Positions 26,585 through 34,950 of a DNA stretch of 52,886 nucleotides are shown here, one piece after another. The notes beneath the pieces were generated by a model. The model was not told the DNA's origin. It made no database searches and was given only the letters and a program-made list of their open reading frames with translations. Every line of letters begins with the position of its first letter. The stretch's first letter is position 1. The translations under genes and the position numbers were made by a program. Source of the DNA: Rhodothermaceae bacterium bin80 (GTDB lineage Bacteria; Bacteroidota; Rhodothermia; Rhodothermales; Bin80); the NCBI GenBank assembly GCA_002238805.1, contig MPNB01000014.1, positions 1-52,886 on the forward strand. The letters are read 5' to 3'.

Positions 26585-27556
26585 ATGACCCAGTCTATCA
26601 ACAAGAAGAAATCTGACCTCCGCGTGGAGGACATGATTCGCCGGCATCTTGGGCCGGTCATTCTTGCTGCACTAGAAGATTCGGATGTGGAAGAGGTGCA
26701 GGTGAACCCGGACAGAAGTGTGCATATAATCACCTCCAGCAAGGGGCCGTCCAAGTCGGATGAGAATCCCACCCCCACCGCAGTCGAGAGCTTCCTGCGA
26801 GCTGTTGCCGCTAACTCGAACACTCACATCAATTCATCACAACCCTCGCTGGCAACGGTGCTTCCCGCCTCTCTGGGCAAGTGCCGGATTCAGGGATTCG
26901 TGCCTCCACTGACTGATGGTCCCGCATTCATTCTTCGAAAGCCTCCATCCCGAATCATCAAACTGGAGGAGTATGTCCGCAAGGGATCCCTCTCAAGGCA
27001 GGGGATGCAGGTGATCCAGGAGCTGGTTACGAATCGGAAAAATGTGATCGTCGCAGGCCCCACCGCGAGCGGGAAAACCACACTTTGCAATGCAATCCTG
27101 AGCGAGGTGGGGGAACAGTTTCCCATGGAACGTATCCTTGTCCTTGAGGACACACGGGAGCTCCACCTGGAACACGAAAACCAACTCCGTCTCCTGACCA
27201 CGGCAGAGCACACAATGCGGCACCTGGTCCGATACAGTCTCCGGTCCACTCCCCGCCGGATCGTTGTCGGGGAAGTCCGCGATGCGGCCGCGCGCGATCT
27301 CCTGGATGCCTGGATCACCGGCCACCCCGGCGCCTGCGCGACGGTGCATGGAGAAGATGCTCCGAGGGCACTGGCGAGGCTGGCCGCACTCGCGCAGGAA
27401 GCAACCCCCGGCGTGGATCAGAGGCGCATGGTGGCGGAAGCTGTCCATGCGGTCGTGTTCATCCATGGGCATGGAATCCAACGCACCGTAGACGCGATCG
27501 CGGCAGTGGATGGATTTGACGGAGATAAATTCCATCTCCGGTCTCTGCTGGGCTAA
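26585..27556 (+). CDS. virB11: VirB11/TrbB-type hexameric ATPase
   Basis: The chosen ATG at 26585 gives 323 residues; a longer open frame to 26444 overlaps traF. Visible motifs are Walker A GPTASGKTT near 158-166, an Asp box near VLVLEDTREL, Walker B RRIVVGEVRD and a His box GHPGACATVHGED. It powers assembly and substrate handling with VirB4. It ends the transfer operon. Confidence 0.92.
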   Translation: MTQSINKKKSDLRVEDMIRRHLGPVILAALEDSDVEEVQVNPDRSVHIITSSKGPSKSDENPTPTAVESFLRAVAANSNTHINSSQPSLATVLPASLGKCRIQGFVPPLTDGPAFILRKPPSRIIKLEEYVRKGSLSRQGMQVIQELVTNRKNVIVAGPTASGKTTLCNAILSEVGEQFPMERILVLEDTRELHLEHENQLRLLTTAEHTMRHLVRYSLRSTPRRIVVGEVRDAAARDLLDAWITGHPGACATVHGEDAPRALARLAALAQEATPGVDQRRMVAEAVHAVVFIHGHGIQRTVDAIAAVDGFDGDKFHLRSLLG

Positions 27557-27829
27557 CCCAGGCCCATGTAAGGGAATTTGACAGGAGTGGCATAAAAGCA
27601 CTTCCGTACTGTCTCGCTGCCCCTTGCAGAACCAGTCCCACCTGTCCGTAGCTCCCCCCCTTTAAGCCCTAATACAAGTCCAGATTCCATCAAAATATTC
27701 TTCGGCTTAACACCGAAGCCTCCAGACACGGTTTGCTAAACAACCTGAGCTTCATTAGGAATAAATGAACGCGGGAATTCAGGCAACGGAGGATTCTTTA
27801 CACACCTGCCTCAGGATATCTTATAAATG
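27557..27829. other. Convergent intergenic region after virB11
   Basis: The 273-bp gap separates the transfer operon from the minus-strand ubiquitin-like operon. It contains one hairpin (listed) and no supported gene. Confidence 0.5.
27690..27720 (-). terminator. Possible terminator of the ubiquitin-like operon
   Basis: cttcgg (27700-27705) and ccgaag (27713-27718) form a 6-bp stem with a 7-base loop; on the minus strand an ATATTTTG stretch follows. It lies about 110 bases past the PIN-domain gene stop. The T-run is short, so confidence is modest. Confidence 0.4.
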
Positions 27830-28330
27830 TCAGCAAGAAGTACATCTACGCGAGTTCAGAAACTTATTTCTCTCGCTTTTTTTAGTGGTGTCGTCGGGGG
27901 ATTTATCATCGAGGCCGGGGACAGAGCGACGTTTTTGCCTACCAATTTTGGGGATTACTTCGACATTGGCAAAATCTTTACGGAGTTTTTTATCACATGA
28001 AAAAAGAACTGTGGCTTCGCCGGCTTTCGCTAATGCCAAGATATGAGGATCATCTGACTTACGGGGAGGATCACCAGGGATCTCGTTCAAGGCGTTCTTA
28101 ACACGGGTAGAATCAATATCAATTGCGTTCCCATTATCAACGAAACTGAGTAGCAGTTCACGAGCCTCCTTGTAAGCATTGACTTCTTTAGCGTACCTCG
28201 CGTAGCTAGAGTATACGACCTTCCCATCTCCTCGGCCAATCCATTCCCGCAACTGACATCCAGCCGAATTCTTAGTTCCAGAGCAAAGGTGCCCAAATGC
28301 GCTGGCATCCAAAATGGTCCTCACACACAT
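27830..28330 (-). CDS. PIN-domain nuclease-like protein
   Basis: From the ATG at 28330 the product is 166 residues. PIN signatures are TILDASAFG (Asp near residue 7), an acidic stretch near YAKEVNAYKEAR, SDDPHILALA (Asp pair near residue 104) and LFSCDKKLRKDF (Asp near 121). PIN domains cut RNA, and some cut DNA. The frame is open to 28483, but the ATG at 28330 lies 10 bases after the ATPase stop and follows a GAGGG site. It is the last gene of the five-gene operon and could be its effector. Confidence 0.75.
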   Translation of the reverse strand: MCVRTILDASAFGHLCSGTKNSAGCQLREWIGRGDGKVVYSSYARYAKEVNAYKEARELLLSFVDNGNAIDIDSTRVKNALNEIPGDPPRKSDDPHILALAKAGEATVLFSCDKKLRKDFANVEVIPKIGRQKRRSVPGLDDKSPDDTTKKSERNKFLNSRRCTSC

Positions 28331-28340
28331 ACTTGAGCCC

Positions 28341-29609
28341 TCATGTGGCAAAACCGAGCAGTCTATTCGTCTCTCTTGAGAAGAACTGTCGATAGCTAGG
28401 AGGATGTCCACTGAGATTGGCACGGCGATCGAGGGATATCTGATGTAAATGTGTTGCTGATTTATCTTCTGGAACCCGTTCAAAATAGATGATGCCTACA
28501 TCAGAAGATTCTAAAACCCCTTCCTTGATGAGTATTCGCAACCATCTGATCACATGATCACTGTGTGTCTCTACGACAAAGGCGTGATCACTTTTGGCCA
28601 TTATCTTGATGAGTTTCGCCTGTGTCGATGGATGTACGTGTACTTCGGGCTGCTGCAATAAGAATACCGTGTCTGGAGGTGCGTTCCCAAGAGTGATAAT
28701 GAATGGAAGAAGACTGGTAACACCATAACCAACATCAACCAAGTTGTAAAATGAACCGGAAACATTTACCAGAATCTCAAACCGATCTGCGGAGAGCTTC
28801 CGTACATCAAGTTGCTCAAAAAGGCCGAGTTTGTTGCCGATACTATTGATCATTTCGAGATCATCATCCCCGCTACGAGCTTTAATGGGGTTATGGGAAT
28901 ACTCCCGCTCCCCCTCCAATCCATGTGGGGGAATGGGAATGATTTGGGGCGGTGATATAGGACCGCGGAAATAATTCCGAAAAAAATTGACAAACTTGGT
29001 GAATTCGGTGATTTCGAGACCCATCGGATCATTCACTCGCGTCTTGAAATTGTCCGTGCTCCCAGAGAAGGGAAGGTTGCCGTAGGCGATATATCGAGAG
29101 AGCCATGTTGTAAACTGCAAATCTGAAACCTCAGACCGATTCAGATAAAACTGAAATTTTGGCCCATCAAACCGCCAGAACTCTGGCCCATCTTCGGATA
29201 TCTCACGATTGATAGTTAAACTGGGGCCTGGCTGAGAACCCCTATTATCCATCTGTACTTCCAGCTTAATCTGTTCAAGTGAAGTATCAGAACTCTTTGC
29301 AAAATTGATGGCGAACCGATGAAACAGGCCTTTATCCAGACCTAAGGCAACACGAAATGATTCACACCCTGATCGAACAATAGATTTGAATGAACCCATG
29401 GAGAACGGTTCTTGGTCAAAAAAATTGGTGCTATCGTCTTGGTCGTGGAGGGCAGCCATTTGCCCAAGGGCGCTCAAACAACCCATGAAGGTGGATTTAC
29501 CAACACTATTCTCGCCAACCAGTAGCGTTATCTTGGACAGTTTTGCCCGATGAGTCCCGGAAAAAGCCCGAACGTCAGTGATAGAGATATCAGTAATCGG
29601 GCAACTCAT
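28341..29609 (-). CDS. AAA (ABC/OLD-like) ATPase
   Basis: The 422-residue protein has Walker A GENSVGKST (32-40) and a Walker B-type segment FLLQQPEVHVHP near residue 319. Here the usual first acidic residue is Gln, and the Glu of PE is kept. VVETHSDHVIRW follows, like the ABC-ATPase H-loop region of OLD/RecF-like ATPases. No TOPRIM nuclease domain is present. The pairing with a separate nuclease recalls two-gene defence ATPase-nuclease sets, but the partner here is a PIN protein. It starts two bases after the JAB-E1 stop. Confidence 0.85.
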   Translation of the reverse strand: MSCPITDISITDVRAFSGTHRAKLSKITLLVGENSVGKSTFMGCLSALGQMAALHDQDDSTNFFDQEPFSMGSFKSIVRSGCESFRVALGLDKGLFHRFAINFAKSSDTSLEQIKLEVQMDNRGSQPGPSLTINREISEDGPEFWRFDGPKFQFYLNRSEVSDLQFTTWLSRYIAYGNLPFSGSTDNFKTRVNDPMGLEITEFTKFVNFFRNYFRGPISPPQIIPIPPHGLEGEREYSHNPIKARSGDDDLEMINSIGNKLGLFEQLDVRKLSADRFEILVNVSGSFYNLVDVGYGVTSLLPFIITLGNAPPDTVFLLQQPEVHVHPSTQAKLIKIMAKSDHAFVVETHSDHVIRWLRILIKEGVLESSDVGIIYFERVPEDKSATHLHQISLDRRANLSGHPPSYRQFFSRETNRLLGFAT

Positions 29610-29611
29610 AA

Positions 29612-31054
29612 TTATTTTCTGAACAGCTTTAGGATTCTGGAAAGCCTATCATGGAATCGTGGCCTGTCCATGCGAACAACTGGATCATCTAAAAAGGGAT
29701 AGGTCCATCGGTCTCCCTGCCCTATTCTCGCAGCGACGGAACAGCCGGGCTCACATGTGTTAATCTGGGACGTGAGTCGGTTGGCCAAGTAGCTGTAATG
29801 CAGCTTCGTAGGAACGGCATGCCACCATGGTTCACGTAGTATAGCACGCAACATTTCCAATACCATGAGGCTTCCCAGATTGGTAGCGAAAGGAAAAACG
29901 TTCTCATTGCCCGGCGTGGCAGGGCTCTGACTTATATAGGTAGGATCATCCAAGGATCCGTCACGCTCTGTTACAACTTCCGAGGTTGTATACTGGCCAT
30001 CGCAGCGCAAGCATTGTAATCCTGGTCCTGCGCGAACGAAACTCCAGTTGGCGTCCACTAGACGACCATTGGGTTTGGTTGCAACACGGATACCACCGAA
30101 GACGACGGGAATGCAGTGTGTATAAGCAATATTGTTGAGAAGGTCCTTGGGAAGGGGGCGGTCAACAGCTGCAAACAGAATATCACAATCTAGCGCGGCC
30201 TTGTAGGCGTCACGCTCTTGAATCCAAGCCCGTTTAGCATCAACGCGGAAAGAAGCGGCACTGGCTGATCGGCAGAGGTGCTTTGCAATCGTGTCAACCT
30301 TGAAGCGACCAATGTCATCGGAAGTTGTGTGCAATAGTCGGTCAAGGTTGTGTTCCTCTACGCAGTCTGCGTCCACGAGCAGTATATCTGTGACCCCAAT
30401 GCGTCCAAGAGTCTCGGCGATGATCGCCCCGACACTTCCAAGACCAACAATGCCGACTCGAAGACTCGCCAAGACGGCTTGGCATTCTAGTCCCCACGTA
30501 TCCAATGTGCGTCGCAGACGATCTGATCGAATGACAGGAGTTTGATCCGGGTGAATACTCAGATGAATCCCACTGCCGACCACTCGAACCTTATCGCAGA
30601 ATGTCCGAGCGAATTTCTGCCCATTCCAAGACCAAAATCGGGCACTCCACACACCATCTGAGCCTACAGTGAGACCCAGTAAAGGCAGTCCAGCTGCTCG
30701 GGCTGGCGGTGCAATGCGATCGCGTTCGGCCACAACATCATCATCACTCATCCCCTGCCAGCCGGGACTGGGATGGCTGTGCATGAACGCAACCCCCGAG
30801 TCTGTCCGACATGCCTTACGAACAACTCTCGCGAGATACTGCGATTCGAAACTGACATTACCGTGCAAATTGCGTTCTCCTCGCAGTGGAAGAACCAGCT
30901 CCGTCACAATCCCCGTAGTTCGGGACGCACCAGTACTCGGGCGCCAGAGTGCAAAGCTGAGATCTTCCTGGTACTTGCCGAGACGAATCTGTGCTAGTAA
31001 ATGATTTTTGGCTTTTTCCGCAAGCGCCTCTGAGAGAGTAGCCTCAAATCTCAT
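29612..31054 (-). CDS. JAB metalloprotease fused to E1-like ThiF adenylating enzyme
   Basis: This is a 480-residue fusion. The N-terminal JAB (JAMM) domain has His92, His94, Ser103 and Asp106 in MHSHPSPGWQGMSDDD; a candidate Glu is at about 70. It is a zinc isopeptidase by family. The C-terminal E1/ThiF domain has the nucleotide loop GLGSVG (204-209), a DADCVEEHNLDRL segment (228-240) and two Cys pairs (348/351 and 434/438) fitting the zinc site of E1-like enzymes. It would activate a ubiquitin-like protein and also process or remove it. The start overlaps the E2-like stop by four bases. Confidence 0.92.
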   Translation of the reverse strand: MRFEATLSEALAEKAKNHLLAQIRLGKYQEDLSFALWRPSTGASRTTGIVTELVLPLRGERNLHGNVSFESQYLARVVRKACRTDSGVAFMHSHPSPGWQGMSDDDVVAERDRIAPPARAAGLPLLGLTVGSDGVWSARFWSWNGQKFARTFCDKVRVVGSGIHLSIHPDQTPVIRSDRLRRTLDTWGLECQAVLASLRVGIVGLGSVGAIIAETLGRIGVTDILLVDADCVEEHNLDRLLHTTSDDIGRFKVDTIAKHLCRSASAASFRVDAKRAWIQERDAYKAALDCDILFAAVDRPLPKDLLNNIAYTHCIPVVFGGIRVATKPNGRLVDANWSFVRAGPGLQCLRCDGQYTTSEVVTERDGSLDDPTYISQSPATPGNENVFPFATNLGSLMVLEMLRAILREPWWHAVPTKLHYSYLANRLTSQINTCEPGCSVAARIGQGDRWTYPFLDDPVVRMDRPRFHDRLSRILKLFRK

Positions 31055-31431
31055 AGTTTGGCGAATATCCGGAAAAGGTGTCCCTTAACGTACATTCTCA
31101 TATTCTTTTTTGACGAATCCAGCTTATCCCATAAATCGCCTGGTGGAAGGCTGTAAGCTAACCATTCCTCACCTTCAAACTGGTATTCGAAGTGTCTCGT
31201 AAACGCCGTGGTCGTAGTGCTTGATTGAAGGTGAATAAAGTGCGGCGGATACTCAGGATAGGAATCGTCCTGAAAACTCAGTGCAACCTTTAGCGTTTTC
31301 CCCTTGTAGCGGCCAGTCTGTACTTGAATGTCAAACATAACCGCGCGTTGCGAAGCTTGGGAGGCTGAGAACTCAAAAATTCTTGGATTAAGTCCGATGT
31401 CCAGCAACTCCTTTACAATCCTTTGTAACAT
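31051..31431 (-). CDS. E2-like (UBC-fold) protein lacking cysteine
   Basis: The 126-residue protein follows the ubiquitin-like gene by six bases. A DSYPEYPPHFIHL segment (about 55-67) is the hallmark Pro-rich strand of E2/UBC folds, and the C-terminal helices also fit. The sequence contains no Cys at all, so it cannot form an E2 thioester; it may be a non-catalytic E2 variant, as in some prokaryotic E2-like families. The operon position supports the call. Confidence 0.75.
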   Translation of the reverse strand: MLQRIVKELLDIGLNPRIFEFSASQASQRAVMFDIQVQTGRYKGKTLKVALSFQDDSYPEYPPHFIHLQSSTTTTAFTRHFEYQFEGEEWLAYSLPPGDLWDKLDSSKKNMRMYVKGHLFRIFAKL

Positions 31432-31437
31432 CTATAC

Positions 31438-31902
31438 TTAGGCCACCGGAGTACTGCCAGCATGGATCGCCAGAAAATTGTCCCCATCGGCAATAGTTAC
31501 CAAGCTGTCAAGATTTTCGTACTTCCGCCCATCCACCGTATTCTCCAAGTAATAACTATCTAGATCGTTGACATTAATCCCTGCGCCTGCACCAGCATTA
31601 TTCAAGATGTGCCTAAGTGAAAGTGGATTTTTAACAGTCGTGTTCTGCTCTCCGTTTACTTTATAACGAAGCCGTTTTTCAACGGGCTTGCTGGAGTTAT
31701 CTCGTTTTCTGGTTTTAAAGCGACTATCTTTAACAACCTCAATAAGTTTGTCAGGATCAACGTACTCAACTCCGTCCTCCGAGACCAAGACGGTGTCCTC
31801 AACAGATTTGCCAGCGAGTTGGAGTAGTGTGGAAAGTTTCTGTGGACTTCCCTTAACCTCGTAGTGCTTCTCGTCTATAAAGAAGGAAATATCTAGCGCC
31901 AT
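31438..31902 (-). CDS. Tandem ubiquitin-like (multiubiquitin-domain) protein
   Basis: The 154-residue protein contains two beta-grasp units. Unit one is about 1-65 (ISFFIDEKHYEVKGSP, then LSTLLQLAGK). Unit two is about 74-150 (LRYKVNGEQNTTVKNPLSL, then RHILNNAG, and GDNFLAIHAG). The pattern is that of the Multiubiquitin family. It ends HAGSTPVA, without a Gly-Gly tail. One possibility is that JAB trims it after the Gly of HAG. It is the first gene of the operon that holds the E2-like, JAB-E1, ATPase and PIN genes, and is likely the conjugated modifier. Confidence 0.85.
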   Translation of the reverse strand: MALDISFFIDEKHYEVKGSPQKLSTLLQLAGKSVEDTVLVSEDGVEYVDPDKLIEVVKDSRFKTRKRDNSSKPVEKRLRYKVNGEQNTTVKNPLSLRHILNNAGAGAGINVNDLDSYYLENTVDGRKYENLDSLVTIADGDNFLAIHAGSTPVA

Positions 31903-32469
31903 AACAGAGCCTCAACGGTGACATTTTATCACTGATCTCCAACACAATACAACAACCCTTGTTCCTACATTTCGAGCGAAGCGTGTAAGTGCAAAATCCC
32001 ACTCTCCTATGAATTTCCTATAAAATCCCTAGAGCAGTTTTTTGAATATTTTGACATTCTGACGCCTCTCGCTCCAGTTGGTACGTCTGGGCGGATAAAA
32101 CGGCTTGAGCGGGGTTCGTGTTACACACACGGCACGGAGATGTCTTTCTATAACGCAAAAACAAGAGACGGAAAGCTCCAAATTTCATGCCCTTTGGCGA
32201 TACCATTCCACATAGGGAATTCTTCAGATTACCTATATTATCTAGAGAGTGCAGGGAAAGCAACTTCGGTATACTGACCTGACCCAAGACAATGCGTTAT
32301 CCTCTGATGCCCCAGCGTTATCCTAATAGATATAATGCTAAAGCCTGTAGAACGAAATCCAACTGAGGCACATCGGTCGATGACAGTTAAGTCGTCCAGC
32401 TATCAGCCAAGTGCGAAGGAATTGCATTAAGATCTTCGAGTCAATGTTCCATTTGACAAGGCATTAGGT
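31903..32469. other. 567-bp intergenic region upstream of the ubiquitin-like operon
   Basis: Apart from the candidate promoter near 31923-31952, I see no supported gene or RNA. A minus-strand frame at 32018-32287 has no domain, no neighbour coupling and no good ribosome site, so I leave it out. Confidence 0.5.
31923..31952 (-). promoter_or_regulatory. Candidate sigma-70-like promoter of the ubiquitin-like operon
   Basis: On the minus strand TTGTAT (31952-31947) and TAAAAT (31928-31923) are spaced by 18 bases and lie about 20 bases upstream of the first ATG. If the host is Bacteroidota-like, its promoter consensus differs and this match would mean little. Confidence 0.35.
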
Positions 32470-32724
32470 TCACTGGTGAAGTCGATCAAGGTGAAGACCG
32501 AACGGAAGCAAAAGGATTGAGAACCCTCTGTTTTCTAGACGTAGCTGATCTTCTTCAATCCCCATCACCTGTATCCCGCACTCCACCCTAAGATCCGGTG
32601 CGACACGAGATCCCCCCGCCAAACCGCACAGGAGGGGCATAGAAACGAAGATCGGGCATCGAGTAGGGAAAGTAGGTACCAGTGAGGAGGAAATGTCCTT
32701 ATCCTCAACGTCTGCGCCTCTCAC
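32470..32724 (-). CDS. Small hypothetical protein coupled to the ParB-like gene
   Basis: A GTG start overlaps the stop of the ParB-like gene by four bases (GTGA) and gives 84 residues, but no known domain is visible and the composition is unremarkable. Its only support is the overlap; it may be spurious. Confidence 0.3.
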   Translation of the reverse strand: MRGADVEDKDISSSLVPTFPTRCPIFVSMPLLCGLAGGSRVAPDLRVECGIQVMGIEEDQLRLENRGFSILLLPFGLHLDRLHQ

Positions 32725-33191
32725 GGCTTCTGAGTGAGCGCCCTGATCCGCTTCTCGGAATAATCGGGTCCTGTGCAGTTATCTGCTATCCAGGCATCCA
32801 GCACCGGGATAACCACTTCCCGCATGGTGATTTTATTGATTGATGCGGCCAGCTTAAGTCTGACGTGTACTTCCTTCGGGAGCCAGATCCCAAAACATAT
32901 TTTCCCGTGAAGATCCCCCTCGGGCGGATTAATCTTCTCTGCACTCCCCACATCACCCAGGTTCTCCCATACCCAATCCTCAACAACTCTCGACATAATC
33001 TTCCCCATCGGCTCACGATTGAAGATAGAGTAGAGCTTGATGTTTGCATGGGTCCTGACAGGCAGAATAATGTTAAAAAAGACCCCGTGATTCGACTTGA
33101 TCTGTTTTTTGATCTCCCCCGCATGTTGGTGGGTCCGCTGCGGATTCGTACGCCTGGATAATTGCTTTCTTGCAGGTTCAGGATTGGCCAT
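32721..33191 (-). CDS. Putative ParB-type partition partner with two ribbon-helix-helix-like segments
   Basis: The 156-residue protein starts within the ParA stop region (14-base overlap). A basic N-terminus precedes two similar segments: FFNIILPVRTHANIKLYSIF (about 38-57) with MGKIMSRVVEDWVW, and CFGIWLPKEVHVRLKLAASI (about 99-118) with MREVVIPVLDAWI. Both fit a strand-helix-helix fold, suggesting a duplicated DNA-binding unit. The position next to ParA suggests it binds a centromere site. It shows no classical ParB nuclease or CTP-binding motif. Confidence 0.65.
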   Translation of the reverse strand: MANPEPARKQLSRRTNPQRTHQHAGEIKKQIKSNHGVFFNIILPVRTHANIKLYSIFNREPMGKIMSRVVEDWVWENLGDVGSAEKINPPEGDLHGKICFGIWLPKEVHVRLKLAASINKITMREVVIPVLDAWIADNCTGPDYSEKRIRALTQKP

Positions 33192-33846
33192 GTTTGGATG
33201 TCAACTTGATAATTTCTTTCAATAGGTCGGTGACCTCCCGGTCACCGTCGCTTCCCGGCACTAGGGCGGGAACAGTGAGTCCCATCTGGAATGCTTCCGA
33301 GTAATCAGTCCTCATGGTGGTCCGGGCTGTCAGGATAGGGAACCCTAGAGACGATGCGGCATCATCAACCTCCTTGGCAAGGTCGGACCCATGTATTGCC
33401 TGAAGACATACGAAGGCAGTCGGGACAACGCGACCTGTTCCGATTAGCGCAGCCAGACGAGCTTTGATCAGATCCACGAGCTGCTCAGCCGCCCATAGAT
33501 CCGGGGCACTGGGGCGGATGGGAATCAGGATACAGTCTGCGATACTCAACGCAGCCATAGAAAGGCGTTCCAGCCCGGCCGGTGTATCCACCACGACCCA
33601 GGCAAAGCCATCAATCACCCTTTTTAGCTCTTCGGGTTCGGCATCGGAAGGGAGCGGTATGACAACAGGAGGCATTTCCCAGTTGTGTACGCGCTCATTC
33701 TCCCAGTCCACAACGGATCCCTGAGGATCCGCATCTACCAGAAGAGTCCGATACCCAAACTCGGACAGACCCCCGGCCAGGTTTGTTGCCAGCGTACTCC
33801 GGCCTACGCCCCCCTTAGGGCTCAGAATTGAGACAACCGTCGCCAT
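33178..33846 (-). CDS. parA: ParA-family partition ATPase
   Basis: From the ATG at 33846 the protein is 222 residues. The deviant Walker motif is SPKGGVGRSTLATNLAGGL (about 8-26): the signature Lys is kept but the usual P-loop Lys is Arg. Walker A' is LLVDADPQGS and Walker B is FAWVVVDTPAG, as in ParA/Soj. It drives partition of the element and supports stable inheritance. An open extension to 33888 is rejected because the domain starts at the ATG. It overlaps the ParB-like gene. Confidence 0.88.
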   Translation of the reverse strand: MATVVSILSPKGGVGRSTLATNLAGGLSEFGYRTLLVDADPQGSVVDWENERVHNWEMPPVVIPLPSDAEPEELKRVIDGFAWVVVDTPAGLERLSMAALSIADCILIPIRPSAPDLWAAEQLVDLIKARLAALIGTGRVVPTAFVCLQAIHGSDLAKEVDDAASSLGFPILTARTTMRTDYSEAFQMGLTVPALVPGSDGDREVTDLLKEIIKLTSKHGQS

Positions 33847-33967
33847 GCTGAATGGAAAATATAATAATTCAACACTATAATCTAACAAATGGTTCGATGA
33901 AACTGTTGGCGCGGATCCTCAACATGCTGATCCAGTAGCAGACAACCATACACTCTCCGAGAAATAG
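33847..33967. promoter_or_regulatory. Divergent promoter region between parA and the M23 peptidase gene
   Basis: This 121-bp AT-rich gap lies between two diverging genes and should hold both promoters and possibly the partition protein binding site. No repeat clear enough to call was found. Confidence 0.4.
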
Positions 33968-34546
33968 ATGCCACAGCCTCACCTGTTCACTGTCGTTGCG
34001 ATCTGCCTTCTCTTCCCGGTGATCTACTGGGCTGTATCTGGACGCGGATTGGATACCGACCGCAAACATCAGATCTTGCAGGCCACCACTACCCTGCAGT
34101 CCGTCATTCTCCCGCCAGGAATCCTGTCCCGTGAAATGTCACGAACGCCACCCCACGGGAGCCCCGTTGCGGGGAGGGTGTCCAGTCCGTTCGGAGTGCG
34201 GTTCCATCCTCGGTACAACCGCCTTAAACCCCATCGGGGAGTTGATATTGCAGCTCCGGTTGGAAGCCACGTCATGGCAACCGCAGCTGGATGGGTACAC
34301 AGGATTGCCCATCACCCCGACGGATACGGGATCTTTGTCGAGTTATCTCATCCTGGCAGTGGATACCTCACGCTTTACGCCCACTTGTCCCTTATCCATG
34401 TTCGCGTTGGGCAAGCCGTGAAACGCGGACATGTGATCGCCCTCACTGGCGAGACAGGTAATGCAGTCGGCCCCCACCTGCATTACGAAGTCCGAACTTC
34501 CCGCGGAAAACATGTGAACCCCATGATCCTCCGTCCGGCAAGCTGA
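33968..34546 (+). CDS. M23-family peptidoglycan endopeptidase
   Basis: The 192-residue protein has one N-terminal membrane or signal segment (about 6-24). The LytM/M23 zinc motif follows: HRGVDIAAP (His and Asp near 89-93), YAHLS (about 137-141) and GPHLHYEV (about 168-175). It cuts peptidoglycan. No VirB1-type transglycosylase is visible, so it may locally open the wall for the transfer channel; a housekeeping role is also possible. Confidence 0.85.
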   Translation: MPQPHLFTVVAICLLFPVIYWAVSGRGLDTDRKHQILQATTTLQSVILPPGILSREMSRTPPHGSPVAGRVSSPFGVRFHPRYNRLKPHRGVDIAAPVGSHVMATAAGWVHRIAHHPDGYGIFVELSHPGSGYLTLYAHLSLIHVRVGQAVKRGHVIALTGETGNAVGPHLHYEVRTSRGKHVNPMILRPAS

Positions 34547-34715
34547 CCGCGGTGATTCGTCCGTGTAACCAAGCCAACTCCCACTCGAGTTACAATTGAA
34601 TCAGTGTAATCTAATACATTGAAACAAAATTATTTCGCAACGGTTGTCTGACAGGTCACCATCTGTACATGCTCCCAGATGTCAGACCTTGCCTCCCCTT
34701 CCTTCCCCTCAAGAC

Positions 34716-34922
34716 ATGAGCAACCCTGATACCATCCCCACGGGGACATTCGCCCGGCTCCGAAAAGAAAAAACATGGGGCTGCAGGGTTGAAAAAGAGA
34801 TTGAGCCCGGAACCACTACCAAAGTGGAGGTACATCGCAAGGACGGCAGCAGCGAAACCAGAACGGTTAAGGTGTTCTGGGTAGGCGATGGGGTCTCTCT
34901 GGGGAATTTCGTCGATGATTGA
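34716..34922 (+). CDS. Small hypothetical protein (68 aa)
   Basis: From the ATG at 34716 it reads as a compact beta-rich domain: TFARLRKEKTWGCRVEKEI, then KVEVHRKDGSSETRTVKVFW. No family is recognised. A second small gene follows 28 bases downstream. Small beta domains like this occur in mobile-element proteins, but no function can be assigned. Confidence 0.5.
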   Translation: MSNPDTIPTGTFARLRKEKTWGCRVEKEIEPGTTTKVEVHRKDGSSETRTVKVFWVGDGVSLGNFVDD

Positions 34923-34950
34923 TCCTTCCAAAAACCTAACAGATCCGACC

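Noticed and set aside
32018..32287. Minus-strand small ORF upstream of the ubiquitin-like operon
   Set aside because: No domain, no coupling to neighbours and no ribosome site.
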